NCBI GenBank assembly: GCA_963791455.1
Contig: CAWBSM010000003.1
Span: forward strand, 558,001 to 622,000
Direction: 5' to 3'
Length of the DNA stretch: 64,000 nt
DNA from: Bog-473 sp963791455
GTDB lineage: Bacteria > Actinomycetota > Acidimicrobiia > Acidimicrobiales > RAAP-2
Below are positions 34,138 through 42,599 of the stretch, in pieces (position 1 is the stretch's first letter; each line of letters starts with the position of its first letter). The translations under genes were made by a program, and so were the position numbers. The notes under the pieces were generated by a model, which was not told the origin of the DNA, searched no databases, and worked only from the letters and a program-made list of their open reading frames with translations.

Positions 34138-34176
34138 TCCGTCACTCTGTCCTCGGGCGCCGACCGTTCCTCTCCG

Positions 34177-35295
34177 ATGACTGAAACGGCAACGCAGACC
34201 CCGGTCGCCAACTTGCGTACCGAGGACATCATGGAGCAGGCCGCCGAGTCGTCCCGCCAGCTCGCCTCCCTGGCGGGACGCATCGTTCTGCTCCTCGGCG
34301 AGCTCGGCCGACGCGAGGGGTGGCGAGCCGAGGGCGCCACGTCATTGGAAAACTGGATCGTGGAGCGCTGCGGTGTCTCGGTCCCGACCGCCCGGGCCTG
34401 GGCCCATGTGGCCGAGCGGCTCTTCGACCTCCCTCACCTGGCCGCCGGGCTTTGCGAGGGTGAGGTGACGTTCGACAAGGTCCGTGCCGTCGTCGACGGT
34501 ACGACCCCGGAAACGGACCAGGAGATGAAGGAGCGGGCCCGGTCCTGCTCGGTACGCGAACTGGCGCAACTGGGCCGCTCGGCCAAGGGGGCGCCGGCGA
34601 TCTCCGGGCAGACCGACTACGAGATGCGCTCGGTGCGCTTCAACGACACCTTCCGTACCGTGACCGCCCAACTCCCTTCGGAGTCCTACGCCGAAGTACG
34701 CGCCTCCCTCGAGGCACGCGCGCGCCGGCTCCCCTCGGATGGCGAGACCCGCTGGGACCAACGCCTCTGTGACGGTTTTTTGGCGCTGGTCCGAGGAGGA
34801 GGCGCGGCCAGGAAGGGGTCGTATGCGGTGGTCGCCCACGTCCCACTCGCTTCGTTGCTCGATGAGGCCTCGGAGCTGGCGGGCGAGCTCGAGCGCGGCG
34901 AGCTGATCAGCGGTGAGACGGTGCGCCGGATCGCTTGCGATGCGACCATCGTCGTTGCCGTGGACGACGACGTCGGCCACACGATGTACGAGGGCCGGGC
35001 CCGCCGCGACCCCACCGAGGCGCAACGCCGGGAGATCATGCGACGGGACCGGCATTGCCGTTTCCCCGGCTGTACCAACGTGACCTTCACCAACGTGCAC
35101 CACATCAAACCGTGGAAACCCGACGGTCGCACGGACCTGCCCAATCTCGTATTGCTCTGCGACCACCACCATCGCCGCGTGCACAGCCGGGAATGGACCA
35201 CGTCGGGCAATGCGGACGAGGAGCTGACGTTCGTTGGTCCGACCGGCCGGGTCATGTCGTCGCGACCCTCGCCGCTCTGGTCGATTCCGCGCTGA
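34177..35295 (+). CDS. HNH endonuclease with DUF222 domain (13E12 repeat-type)
   Basis: 372 residues. The N-terminal DUF222 region (about 15-270) contains VNGT-type VDGTTPETDQEMKERARS and the alpha-helical ERCGVSVPTARAWAHVAERL. The C-terminal HNH nuclease has CRFPGCTN, then VHHIKPWKPDGRTDLPNLVL and CDHHHRRVH, so the Cys pair, His-His and Asn residues are present. Actinobacterial genomes carry many dispersed copies of this family; they behave as selfish or repeat-like genes. Its place next to a P450 remnant fits a mobile or rearranged spot. It is unrelated to catabolism. Confidence 0.88.
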   Translation: MTETATQTPVANLRTEDIMEQAAESSRQLASLAGRIVLLLGELGRREGWRAEGATSLENWIVERCGVSVPTARAWAHVAERLFDLPHLAAGLCEGEVTFDKVRAVVDGTTPETDQEMKERARSCSVRELAQLGRSAKGAPAISGQTDYEMRSVRFNDTFRTVTAQLPSESYAEVRASLEARARRLPSDGETRWDQRLCDGFLALVRGGGAARKGSYAVVAHVPLASLLDEASELAGELERGELISGETVRRIACDATIVVAVDDDVGHTMYEGRARRDPTEAQRREIMRRDRHCRFPGCTNVTFTNVHHIKPWKPDGRTDLPNLVLLCDHHHRRVHSREWTTSGNADEELTFVGPTGRVMSSRPSPLWSIPR

Positions 35296-35322
35296 GCGTC
35301 GTCCGGAACCCCGGCTATGAAA

Positions 35323-35430
35323 CCCCGCAGAGTCCGGCTAAACTGCGGGGGACGGCCACATTGCACAGCTGAAAGGAGGGCGGTCATGAGCTCAGAACCT
35401 CATAGTTGCCAGCCCCCACAGCCGTGCCCC
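35323..35430 (+). ncRNA. Structured 5' leader with two competing helices
   Basis: CCCCGCAG (35323-35330) pairs with CTGCGGGG (35343-35350). The same G run can instead form GGGG-A-CGGC (35348-35356) with GCCG-TG-CCCC (35421-35430). The two helices are mutually exclusive, and the second spans the start of the short leader ORF. ATGAG/CTCAT (35386-35390 and 35399-35403) adds an inner hairpin. This is the architecture of a riboswitch or translation-coupled attenuator for the downstream metal transporter. I cannot match it to a named riboswitch class. Confidence 0.45.
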
Positions 35431-35454
35431 GGCGTCGTTACCCGCCTGTTCTAG
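35386..35454 (+). CDS. 22-residue proline-rich leader peptide upstream of the NRAMP-like gene
   Basis: ATG 35386 follows AAAGGAGG at ideal spacing, one of the strongest ribosome-binding sites in the window. The peptide is MSSEPHSCQPPQPCPGVVTR then LF and a TAG. Five of 22 residues are proline, clustered at codons 10-15, where the 3' arm of the competing helix (35421-35430) lies, so ribosome position would decide the RNA fold. Proline-rich leader peptides control Mg2+ transporters (MgtL of Salmonella). A similar Mg2+ role here is inference. Confidence 0.5.
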   Translation: MSSEPHSCQPPQPCPGVVTRLF

Positions 35455-35500
35455 CCGCCACCGTTCTGGCCTAGGTCAGCCGCCCGACGTCGGGGATCCG

Positions 35501-35576
35501 CAGGTGCGTCCCACCTGTGTTGCCTGCCTTTCCGCAGGTCCTTTCGCCATATTCGACGCACCCCGTCGGTGCGTCG
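35501..35576 (+). promoter_or_regulatory. Alternative hairpins before the NRAMP-like gene
   Basis: CAGGTG (35501-35506) pairs with CACCTG (35512-35517); ACCTG there can alternatively pair with CAGGT (35535-35539). A perfect 9-bp hairpin, CGACGCACC (35554-35562) with GGTGCGTCG (35568-35576), follows. There is no U-tract, so a Rho-type or translational switch is more likely than an intrinsic terminator. The rest of the 389-bp gap, 35577-35684, has no gene. Confidence 0.45.
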
Positions 35577-35684
35577 GTTCCGCTCGACCTTCCCGCATCG
35601 AAACGGAGAACCCTTCCCCGGCCGTCTGCTGACTTCGTCCGACGGTCGAAGAAGCGTTCTCCTCGCCATTTCCAGGAGACCGTC

Positions 35685-37334
35685 ATGGAGAACTTCACCC
35701 ACCTCGCACCACCCGGCCGGGACGTCGCCGTCCTCGACGACGCCCATGTCGGTCACATCAATGGGGCCCTGGGCACGATCAAGTACGGCGACACCGCAGC
35801 TCGCCCGAAGATGTCGCTCAAGTTCAAGACGTTGCTCGCCATCGTCGGGCCGGGGCTCATCGTCATGGTCGGCGACAACGACGCCGGCGCATTCTCGACT
35901 TACGGCCAGGCCGGCCAGAATTTCGGCACGCACCTCATGTGGACGCTCGGCCTCCTCATCCCGGTGCTCTACGTCTGCCAGGACATGGTGCTGCGCCTCG
36001 GTGCCGTCACCGGCGTGGGCCACGCCCGACTGATCCTCGAGCGCTTTGGGAAGTTCTGGGGTGCGTTCAGCGTCATCGACTTGTTCCTGCTGAACGCGCT
36101 GACCATCGTGACAGAGTTCATAGGGATCTCCTTGGCGGTCTCCTACCTGGGGCTGCCCAAGGTCCCCGCGGTGATCGTCGCTGCCGTGGCCATCGTCGGT
36201 GCCGTCAGCACCGGGAGCTTCCGGCGTTTCGAGCGGCTCTGTCTGATGCTCGTCGCCGGATCACTCTTACTCATTCCCATCGCCCTCATGGTGCATCCGC
36301 CGATCGGTCAGGTCGCCCACGACTTCGTCGTGCCGCGCATCCCCCACGGAGCAGCCCTGTCCTCGGTCATGCTGCTGGTCATCGGCATCGTCGGCACCAC
36401 GGTCGCGCCCTGGCAGCTGTTCTTCCAGCAGTCCTACATCATCGACAAGCGGATCACTCCCCGCTGGATCAATTACGAGCGCGTCGACCTCGTGATCGGG
36501 ATCGCTTTGGTGATCATCGGTGGGGTGGCGATCATGGGCTTCACTTCGGCCGCCTTCACCCACACGCCCGGCTTCGGAAACTTCACCGACGCCGGAGGGG
36601 TCGCTCGGGGCCTGGCCACGTACGTGTCGCGCACCGTTGGTGACCTGTTCGCTATCGCCCTGATCGACGCCGCCATTATCGGTGCGGCCGCTGCGGGACT
36701 CGCGACGGCGTATGCCACCAGTGACGTGATGAACCAGAAGCACTCGTTGCACCGCCCCGTGACTCAGGCCAAGGGGTTCTACGCCTGTTACGCCGCCCTC
36801 ATCGGACTGGCCGCCACCCTCGTATTGATTCCCCAGGTGCCGCTCGGTCTGCTCACCCTCGGCGTGCAGGTCCTGGCCGGCGTCCTCTTGCCCAGCGCCG
36901 TGGTCTTCTTGGCGATCCTGTGCAACGACAAGGCCGTACTCGGGCCGTGGGTCAACGGCAAGAAGCTGAACATTGTGACCGGGGTGATCATCTGGGTCCT
37001 CGTGATCCTGTCCGTCATCCTCACCGCCAGCGTCCTGTTCCCCGCCATCACGGGTTCGCAGATCCTCGCCGTCATGGCCGTCGGAACGGTCGGCGGCCTG
37101 GTCCTTGGCGCCTACATGCTGATCCAGGCCCGTCGACACCGCCACGACGTCACGGTGGACGACGTGCTCGCCGAGACCATGAATCGTGACACCTGGCGGA
37201 TGCCGCCCCTCGCCCGCCTCGAGCGTCCGGTGATGTCCCGGCAGCGCAAGATCGGGCTCATGGCGTTGCGCGGCTACCTGGTCGTTGCGCTGATCCTCGT
37301 CATCGTGAAGATCGTCGAAGTCGCGATCAAGTAA
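35685..37334 (+). CDS. NRAMP-related divalent metal transporter, possibly Mg2+ type
   Basis: 549 residues from ATG 35685 after AGGAG. Eleven to twelve membrane segments with the NRAMP/APC fold. The canonical metal motifs are altered: helix 1 reads GPGLIVMVGDNDAGAFSTYG (DAGA where NRAMP has DPGN) and helix 6 reads TTVAPWQLFFQQS (APWQ where NRAMP has MPHN). Loss of the soft Met ligand is what distinguishes NRAMP-related Mg2+ transporters (NRMT) from Mn/Fe transporters, so Mg2+ is the better guess. The long structured leader and leader peptide upstream support metal-responsive control. Confidence 0.8.
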   Translation: MENFTHLAPPGRDVAVLDDAHVGHINGALGTIKYGDTAARPKMSLKFKTLLAIVGPGLIVMVGDNDAGAFSTYGQAGQNFGTHLMWTLGLLIPVLYVCQDMVLRLGAVTGVGHARLILERFGKFWGAFSVIDLFLLNALTIVTEFIGISLAVSYLGLPKVPAVIVAAVAIVGAVSTGSFRRFERLCLMLVAGSLLLIPIALMVHPPIGQVAHDFVVPRIPHGAALSSVMLLVIGIVGTTVAPWQLFFQQSYIIDKRITPRWINYERVDLVIGIALVIIGGVAIMGFTSAAFTHTPGFGNFTDAGGVARGLATYVSRTVGDLFAIALIDAAIIGAAAAGLATAYATSDVMNQKHSLHRPVTQAKGFYACYAALIGLAATLVLIPQVPLGLLTLGVQVLAGVLLPSAVVFLAILCNDKAVLGPWVNGKKLNIVTGVIIWVLVILSVILTASVLFPAITGSQILAVMAVGTVGGLVLGAYMLIQARRHRHDVTVDDVLAETMNRDTWRMPPLARLERPVMSRQRKIGLMALRGYLVVALILVIVKIVEVAIK

Positions 37335-37340
37335 TGGGTC

Positions 37341-38384
37341 TCACCCATCTGCCTCGCGGCGCGCATCGCCGGCCCGCCGCCGGTTGGCCTCCCATTGTCC
37401 TCGGGTGAAATAGCTCTGGTCCTCGCCCCAGCCTTCGACCCCGTCGTTCCAGCGCCAGTGGACCAACGAGTCCCCGCCGTTCCCACGCCAATGTCGGCTC
37501 ACCGCCTCGCCGCGCACCGACAAGCGGCGGCCGAACTCGTCCACCGCCTCGATCGCGAAGGTCAGCGGCCAGCCGGTGGCCGGATCGAAAGTGAGCCTGC
37601 GCTCCCCGGCCAGGATGTGCCCGTACTCGCCGCCGCGAAGCAGGAACCCGCACGTCACCGGTTCAACGTCTGGACGAGGGACGGCGTAGGCCAGCCAGGC
37701 CTCGCCCGGCCCCGACGCACAGAAGGAGTAGCCCACGCCGCCGAGGTTGCTCGGTCCGGAACCACTCTCGCTCGGCCGACGCTTCGGGCGACCCTGAGGC
37801 CTTGGTCCCCACGAGCGGTCGCGCACAGAGAAGCAGTCGATCACGACCTCCTCGCCGCGCAGCACCATCGTTCCGGTGACGCGGCCCGCCTGGTCGAAAT
37901 GGGCACCCTTCAGGAAGGGCACGACCCCGGTCGGGTGCGGGTTGGGCGCCATGATCGCCTCGAACTCGAGTTCCAATTCGAGGCCACCGGGATCTGAATA
38001 CGTCACGACGTAGCGCGCCAGCGGCTCGAGCACACGCACATGTACGCCGTTCGGCCACTCGAAGTCACGCATGTCGCGCTCGAGGCGCGGTGGGAGCTGG
38101 AGCCCCGAGTACTCGGCGCGGTACGGCAGCTCCCACTGATAGGACGCGCCGTCATCCCATACCCACGCCCCGCCGTTGCAGAGGTGCGCGTTGGGCCGGG
38201 CTTGACAGTACGTCCAGCCACCGAGCTTGCGCTCGGGCACGTTCCAGGAGAACCAACACGTCTCGGTCTCCCACCAGCGGTCCGACATCTCTTCGTCGTG
38301 GAAGTCATCATCCTCGGGGTGGATGTCCCGGTAGGCGCGCTCGGCCCGACGGAGGTCGAGGTCGACCCCGAAGAGCTGGCTCAT
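37341..38384 (-). CDS. Beta-strand-rich DUF7064-type protein (kinase partner, copy 1)
   Basis: 347 residues from ATG 38384, overlapping the kinase stop by 4 nt. Trp- and Tyr-rich strands (RWWETETCWFSWNVPERKLG, WVWDDGASYQWELPY) and the marker CFSVRDRSWGPRPQGR near residue 190 identify a lipocalin/AttH-like beta-barrel family of unknown function. A related protein with RDHSWGVRRW sits at 49701, also beside an APH-type kinase. Last gene of the eight-gene minus operon. A carrier or accessory subunit for hydrophobic acyl groups is a reasonable inference; no catalytic motif is evident. Confidence 0.7.
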   Translation of the reverse strand: MSQLFGVDLDLRRAERAYRDIHPEDDDFHDEEMSDRWWETETCWFSWNVPERKLGGWTYCQARPNAHLCNGGAWVWDDGASYQWELPYRAEYSGLQLPPRLERDMRDFEWPNGVHVRVLEPLARYVVTYSDPGGLELELEFEAIMAPNPHPTGVVPFLKGAHFDQAGRVTGTMVLRGEEVVIDCFSVRDRSWGPRPQGRPKRRPSESGSGPSNLGGVGYSFCASGPGEAWLAYAVPRPDVEPVTCGFLLRGGEYGHILAGERRLTFDPATGWPLTFAIEAVDEFGRRLSVRGEAVSRHWRGNGGDSLVHWRWNDGVEGWGEDQSYFTRGQWEANRRRAGDARREADG

Positions 38385-39775
38385 CGCAGGTCCGGCCAGT
38401 GCCGGTCCGCTAGCGCCCCCATCGATGGACGGGCCAGCTCCGTCTCTCGGGCGGCGCGACGCCACAGCGTGCGCAGGTAGTCGTCGTCGCTCACGGTGCC
38501 ATCCGCGACCCCGGCCGCAACGTCCGCCCTCCCGACGCTGAGCGATTCGGGCCGCCGACCCAACAGCGCTTCCAGGTCGTCGAGCTCACAGGCATCGTAG
38601 AAGGCCCCGTACGTGTCGACCCGCGCCAGGTATTTGACGATGCGAGCGATCCCTTTGCCACGCGCCTGGGCCAAGGGGTCCGGCGTGCTTGGCACGATGA
38701 CCTCCCGCAGCTGGGCCAATACGGCCTCGTACATCCAGTCGTGGTCGTACCGGTCGCGGGCCCGAAGGTCCTCGGCCGGAGTCAGTTCCAGGCCGGAGCC
38801 TCGAGCCAGAGCCTCGAGCCAGAGCCGGCGGTGCAGAAGCTGGTAGATGAAGGCATTGCCCAGGTCGCGTCCGCCGGGGTCTCCGTTGGCGTCGGCCTCG
38901 AGCGCGTCGCCCTCGTCCCCGCCACGCCGGTGGGTCATCACCTGGAGCTTCGTCTCGGCCATCACTTGGTAGTAGTGCACCCGCGCCTCGTCGATGGCGT
39001 TGCCCGACAGCTCCTCGTACTCGCGCAGCCGGGTCGGGAAGTCGGGAAACGGCTCCTGGGTCGCCCGCAGTGACAGCCACGCGATGTCGTCCATGGGGTC
39101 ACCCAAGTGGGCCAGTTCCCAGTCAACGACGGCAGTGACCCGACCGCCCGAGTACATGAAGTTTCCCGGCCCGGTGTCGCCCTGCACCAACACGGGCGGC
39201 CCGTCGTAAGGAGGAATGTGGCGGCGCAGCCAGCGGAGGGAGAACGCGAGGGCTGGGTCCGGCGTACCGCCCCGGTCGGCGAGTACCCGGTCCCACTCGT
39301 CGAGCTCCGCGTGCACGGCGTCGGCCACGGTCGTGACCGAAGGGAATGCGGGCAGGCACAACGTAGACGCGTGGAGTCCGTGTAGTGCTGCCAACTTCGT
39401 CATGAAGTCGCGTGCCGTCGCCTCCCGCTCGGCCGCGTTCGAGATGCGGGAGAACCAGTTCCCCCCGCCTATCCGTTCGGACAGCATCGCCTGGTGTACC
39501 GGGTGCACGCCGAGCACGCGGGGTACCGGAACGGGGCCGTCCTGCAGCGCCAAGTACACCGTGGCCTCGCGATGCAGTGTCCAGGGGTCCTTCGTCCGAG
39601 ACGGGTCGGAGCGGTCGTAGCGCAAGAAGCACTGCGACACGGTCCCGTCGGGCCGTTCGAGGTCGACGTACCAGGCCTCTTTACGGGCGCCACCGGGCTG
39701 GCGGTCGGCCAGCGTTATGCGGCCGCCGCCCACCTCTTCGACCCACGACATGACGTCATCGGGCAGGGTACTCAC
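38381..39775 (-). CDS. APH-family phosphotransferase (kinase, copy 1)
   Basis: 464 residues from GTG 39775, chosen because GGAG precedes it; the open frame runs further, into the ligase gene. The kinase catalytic loop is LVQGDTGPGNFMYSGG near residue 192 with VVDWELAHLGDPMDDIAWLS, the DFG-equivalent Asp, near 210. This subfamily is related to the kinase domain of ACAD10/11 and to LvaA, which phosphorylates 4-hydroxyacyl-CoA so that an ACAD-like enzyme can eliminate phosphate. With an acyl-CoA ligase directly upstream and ACADs in the operon, phosphorylation of a hydroxyacyl-CoA is more likely than antibiotic resistance. Confidence 0.8.
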   Translation of the reverse strand: MSTLPDDVMSWVEEVGGGRITLADRQPGGARKEAWYVDLERPDGTVSQCFLRYDRSDPSRTKDPWTLHREATVYLALQDGPVPVPRVLGVHPVHQAMLSERIGGGNWFSRISNAAEREATARDFMTKLAALHGLHASTLCLPAFPSVTTVADAVHAELDEWDRVLADRGGTPDPALAFSLRWLRRHIPPYDGPPVLVQGDTGPGNFMYSGGRVTAVVDWELAHLGDPMDDIAWLSLRATQEPFPDFPTRLREYEELSGNAIDEARVHYYQVMAETKLQVMTHRRGGDEGDALEADANGDPGGRDLGNAFIYQLLHRRLWLEALARGSGLELTPAEDLRARDRYDHDWMYEAVLAQLREVIVPSTPDPLAQARGKGIARIVKYLARVDTYGAFYDACELDDLEALLGRRPESLSVGRADVAAGVADGTVSDDDYLRTLWRRAARETELARPSMGALADRHWPDLR

Positions 39776-39803
39776 CCCAACTCCACGGTCCCAAACGACC
39801 ACG

Positions 39804-41357
39804 TCACACGATGCGCGTCGAGTGGTCGGCCCAGTACTGCTCTCGGAGGACACCCTTGTAGAGCTTCCCTGTGGGCAAGCGCGGAAGCTCGTCGACGAAA
39901 TCCACCGTGCGGGGGCACTTGAAGTGGGCGAGATGCTCGCGGCAGAACGCGATGAGCTGACGCTCGAGGTCCTCGTCGCCCGTCACCCCCTCCACGGGCT
40001 GCACGACGGCCTTGACCTCCTCGCCCAGGTCGTCGTTGGGCACGCCGATGACGGCCGCATCGAGGACGGCGGGGTGCGTCACCAACAGGTTCTCGGTCTC
40101 CTGGGGGTAGATGTTCACCCCGCCCGAGATGATCATGTGCGCCTTGCGGTCGGTCAAAAAGAGATAGCCGTCCGAGTCCAAGTATCCGACATCGCCGACC
40201 GTGCTGGTCTTGCCACCGTCCCGCCTGGAGCTCGCGGTCTTCTCGGGATCACCGAAGTACTCGAAGTCGGTGGCGCCGGCGAACCAGACCGTCCCGGGAG
40301 TGCCGACCGGACACGGGTGACCGTCGTCGTCGAGGATGCGCACCTCGCTGAGGACTCCTCGGCCGACGGAGCCCTTGTGCGCCAGCCAGTCCTCGGAGGT
40401 GATGAAGGTGGCGCCATTGCCCTCGGTCGCCGCGTAGTACTCCAGCAGGATGGGGCCGAACCACTCGATCATCTGTTCCTTCACCGGCACAGGGCACGGC
40501 GCGGCGGCGTGGATGATGACCTCCAACGACGACACGTCCGCCGCCGTTCTGACCTCAAGTGGCAGCTTCAACATGCGGGTGAACATGGTCGGGACGACCT
40601 GGGAATGCGTGACCCGGTAGCGGTCCACGAGCTCGAGATACAGCTCCGGGTCGAAGTGCTCCATCACGATCACCGTCGACTTCATCCGCAGCGCAATGGC
40701 GACGCTGACCTGCGGGGCCGTGTGGTAGAGCGGCGCCGGCGACAGGTACACCATGTTGTCCCGGAAGCGCCACAACATCGCGACGCCCACGATCCCCATG
40801 CTGTTCTCCGCGGGGTGGATGTCGAACATGGGGCGGAGAATGCCTTTGGGTCGCCCCGTCGTCCCCGACGAATACATCATGGGGGCACCCAACTGTTCAT
40901 CCGCCACATGATCCGTTGGCTGTCCTCCGACGACCTCTTCGAACGCTTCGAACGGGCCGCCGGGATCTCCGTCGGTGTTCGTCATGATCCAGCGTTCCAC
41001 CTTGGGGCACAGCGCCGGGAGCTGTTGGGCCACCTCCGCCTTGGCCGACGACGTCACGACCACCCGAGACCGGGAGTCGTTGACGACGTAGGCCACCTCC
41101 TCGGCCGAGAGGTACGAGTTGACCGGGGTGAAGTACAACCCCGTACGTTCCGCCCCCGCCTCGGTGACCAGCATGGCGGGGTCGTTCTCCATGAAGATCG
41201 CCATGTGGTCGTTGCCGCGTAAGCCGGTCTCCCGGACGAGGTGGGCCACCTGGTTGGCCGCCGCCTCGTACTGGGCGAACGTCAGGACCCGTCCCGAGGG
41301 CGCCATGACGATTGCCGGCTGGTCCGGATGCTGCGCCGCGTTTTCAGCTGCGTACAT
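39804..41357 (-). CDS. AMP-forming acyl-CoA ligase (acyl-CoA synthetase)
   Basis: 517 residues; ATG 41357 after AGGGGG. Phosphate loop YSSGTTGRPKGI near residue 168, EYYAATEG near 305, then GDVGYLDSDGYLFLTDRKAH and SGGVNIYPQETENLL for the hinge, and LPTGKLYKG with the catalytic Lys. All motifs of the ANL superfamily are intact, so it should activate a carboxylic acid to its CoA thioester through an acyl-adenylate. It opens the catabolic sequence in the eight-gene operon, 9 bp after the serine hydrolase. Confidence 0.93.
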   Translation of the reverse strand: MYAAENAAQHPDQPAIVMAPSGRVLTFAQYEAAANQVAHLVRETGLRGNDHMAIFMENDPAMLVTEAGAERTGLYFTPVNSYLSAEEVAYVVNDSRSRVVVTSSAKAEVAQQLPALCPKVERWIMTNTDGDPGGPFEAFEEVVGGQPTDHVADEQLGAPMMYSSGTTGRPKGILRPMFDIHPAENSMGIVGVAMLWRFRDNMVYLSPAPLYHTAPQVSVAIALRMKSTVIVMEHFDPELYLELVDRYRVTHSQVVPTMFTRMLKLPLEVRTAADVSSLEVIIHAAAPCPVPVKEQMIEWFGPILLEYYAATEGNGATFITSEDWLAHKGSVGRGVLSEVRILDDDGHPCPVGTPGTVWFAGATDFEYFGDPEKTASSRRDGGKTSTVGDVGYLDSDGYLFLTDRKAHMIISGGVNIYPQETENLLVTHPAVLDAAVIGVPNDDLGEEVKAVVQPVEGVTGDEDLERQLIAFCREHLAHFKCPRTVDFVDELPRLPTGKLYKGVLREQYWADHSTRIV

Positions 41358-41366
41358 CGTCGCCCC

Positions 41367-42599
41367 CTATCTGCGCGCGCCCAAGCACGAGTAGAGCACG
41401 TCCACCAGGGAGGCGCCCATGAGCGGGAGCGCCTGGTCCTCCAGGTGATTTCGTACGAAGCCGCAGGCGACGCGGGCCGCGGGATCGGCGAAGCCGATCT
41501 GGCCCCCGGCCCCCAAGTGCCCGAAGGCTCCCTCGTTCGGCCCGTGCATGGGGGGCACACCGGGGACGAGCGCCGGCGGTTCGAGCGAGTAGCCGACGGC
41601 CCACCGGGTGGGCACGCCCATGACCGCGTCGCGCCCGCACACCTGCTCCGTCCGGAATCGCTCCACGGAGGCCCGCGACACGAGCTCCTCCCCGGCGGCC
41701 AGCGAGGCGTAGACCCGGGCCAGCGCGCGCGCCGTGCCGGTGGCGCCCAAGGCGCCGATCTCGGCGCCGAGCACGGCGGGGGTATTCATGAAGGTGGCGA
41801 AGCGGGGACGGCCCGCCTCGTCGGCGAAGAGGCTCCCGTGCGCCCCGGCCAGGACCGAGCGCCCGGACTTCGACGCGGAGTCGATGGCCCCGAGCGCGCT
41901 CTCCTTTCCGGGTCGGACCGGGAAGTCCATGACCGTCGCCACGCTCGGGAGCACCGGCGCCGGCGTCCCGATGGAGCAGGCCACCTCCAACGGCAGCGCG
42001 ACTTCGGCCTCGAAGAACGAGCCGAGACTCGTGCCACTGATCCGCCGCACCAGCTCCCCCACGAGCCAGCCGAAGGTCACGCCGTGGTAGCCGTGCCGTG
42101 TCCCCGGCTCCCAGGCGGGCGCCGCCGTGGCCAGCACCTCCGCAATGGCCACGGTGTCGTCCCAACCGCGGCCGTCCCACGACAACAGCTCGTCGGACCC
42201 CGGCAGGCCAATGGCACCCGACTGGTGGCTCAGCAACTGGCGCACGGTGGTGTGCTCCTTGCCCGCGCACCCGAACTCGGGCCAGTAGCGCACGACGGGC
42301 GCATCGAGGTCGAGCTCGCCCCTGTCCTCGAGGAGGTGCGCACAGAGCGTCGTGAGCCCCTTGGTCGACGACATCACGACCGCCCGGGTGTCCTGGGACC
42401 ACGTTCGGCCCGAACCGGCCGACCCGGCCCACACGTCGACCACACACTCGCCGTCGACGAAGGCACAGAACGCGCCACCCCCATCGCCAAGATCGGCACG
42501 ACGTTCCCGCTCGCCGACCACGATCGACGCCCCGTGCCCCAGCGTCTCGGCCACCCTTTCGAAGCCCGGCGCAGCGAAACCGCGCACGACCGGGCTCAC
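41367..42599 (-). CDS. Serine hydrolase of the class C beta-lactamase / esterase family
   Basis: 410 residues; GTG at 42599 overlaps the LLM stop by 4 nt. The nucleophile motif SxxK is VVMSSTKGLTTLCAHLLEDR near residue 80; the Tyr motif is GYHGVTFGWLVGELVRRISG near 180 (Y-x-x in place of Y-x-N); HLGAGGQIGFADPAARVACG near 375 is the third strand motif (GAGG rather than KTG). Such proteins are usually EstB-like esterases, not antibiotic-resistance enzymes. No signal peptide, so cytoplasmic. In this operon it probably cleaves an ester or lactone of the pathway. Confidence 0.85.
   Translation of the reverse strand: MSPVVRGFAAPGFERVAETLGHGASIVVGERERRADLGDGGGAFCAFVDGECVVDVWAGSAGSGRTWSQDTRAVVMSSTKGLTTLCAHLLEDRGELDLDAPVVRYWPEFGCAGKEHTTVRQLLSHQSGAIGLPGSDELLSWDGRGWDDTVAIAEVLATAAPAWEPGTRHGYHGVTFGWLVGELVRRISGTSLGSFFEAEVALPLEVACSIGTPAPVLPSVATVMDFPVRPGKESALGAIDSASKSGRSVLAGAHGSLFADEAGRPRFATFMNTPAVLGAEIGALGATGTARALARVYASLAAGEELVSRASVERFRTEQVCGRDAVMGVPTRWAVGYSLEPPALVPGVPPMHGPNEGAFGHLGAGGQIGFADPAARVACGFVRNHLEDQALPLMGASLVDVLYSCLGARR

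Noticed and set aside
35554..35576. 9-bp hairpin before the NRAMP-like gene as an intrinsic terminator
   Set aside because: It lacks a following U-tract; kept only as part of a possible switch.
38381..42599. Antibiotic-resistance genes (APH kinase, class C beta-lactamase-like protein)
   Set aside because: Both lie in a catabolic operon, lack signal peptides and belong to subfamilies usually acting on metabolites or esters.
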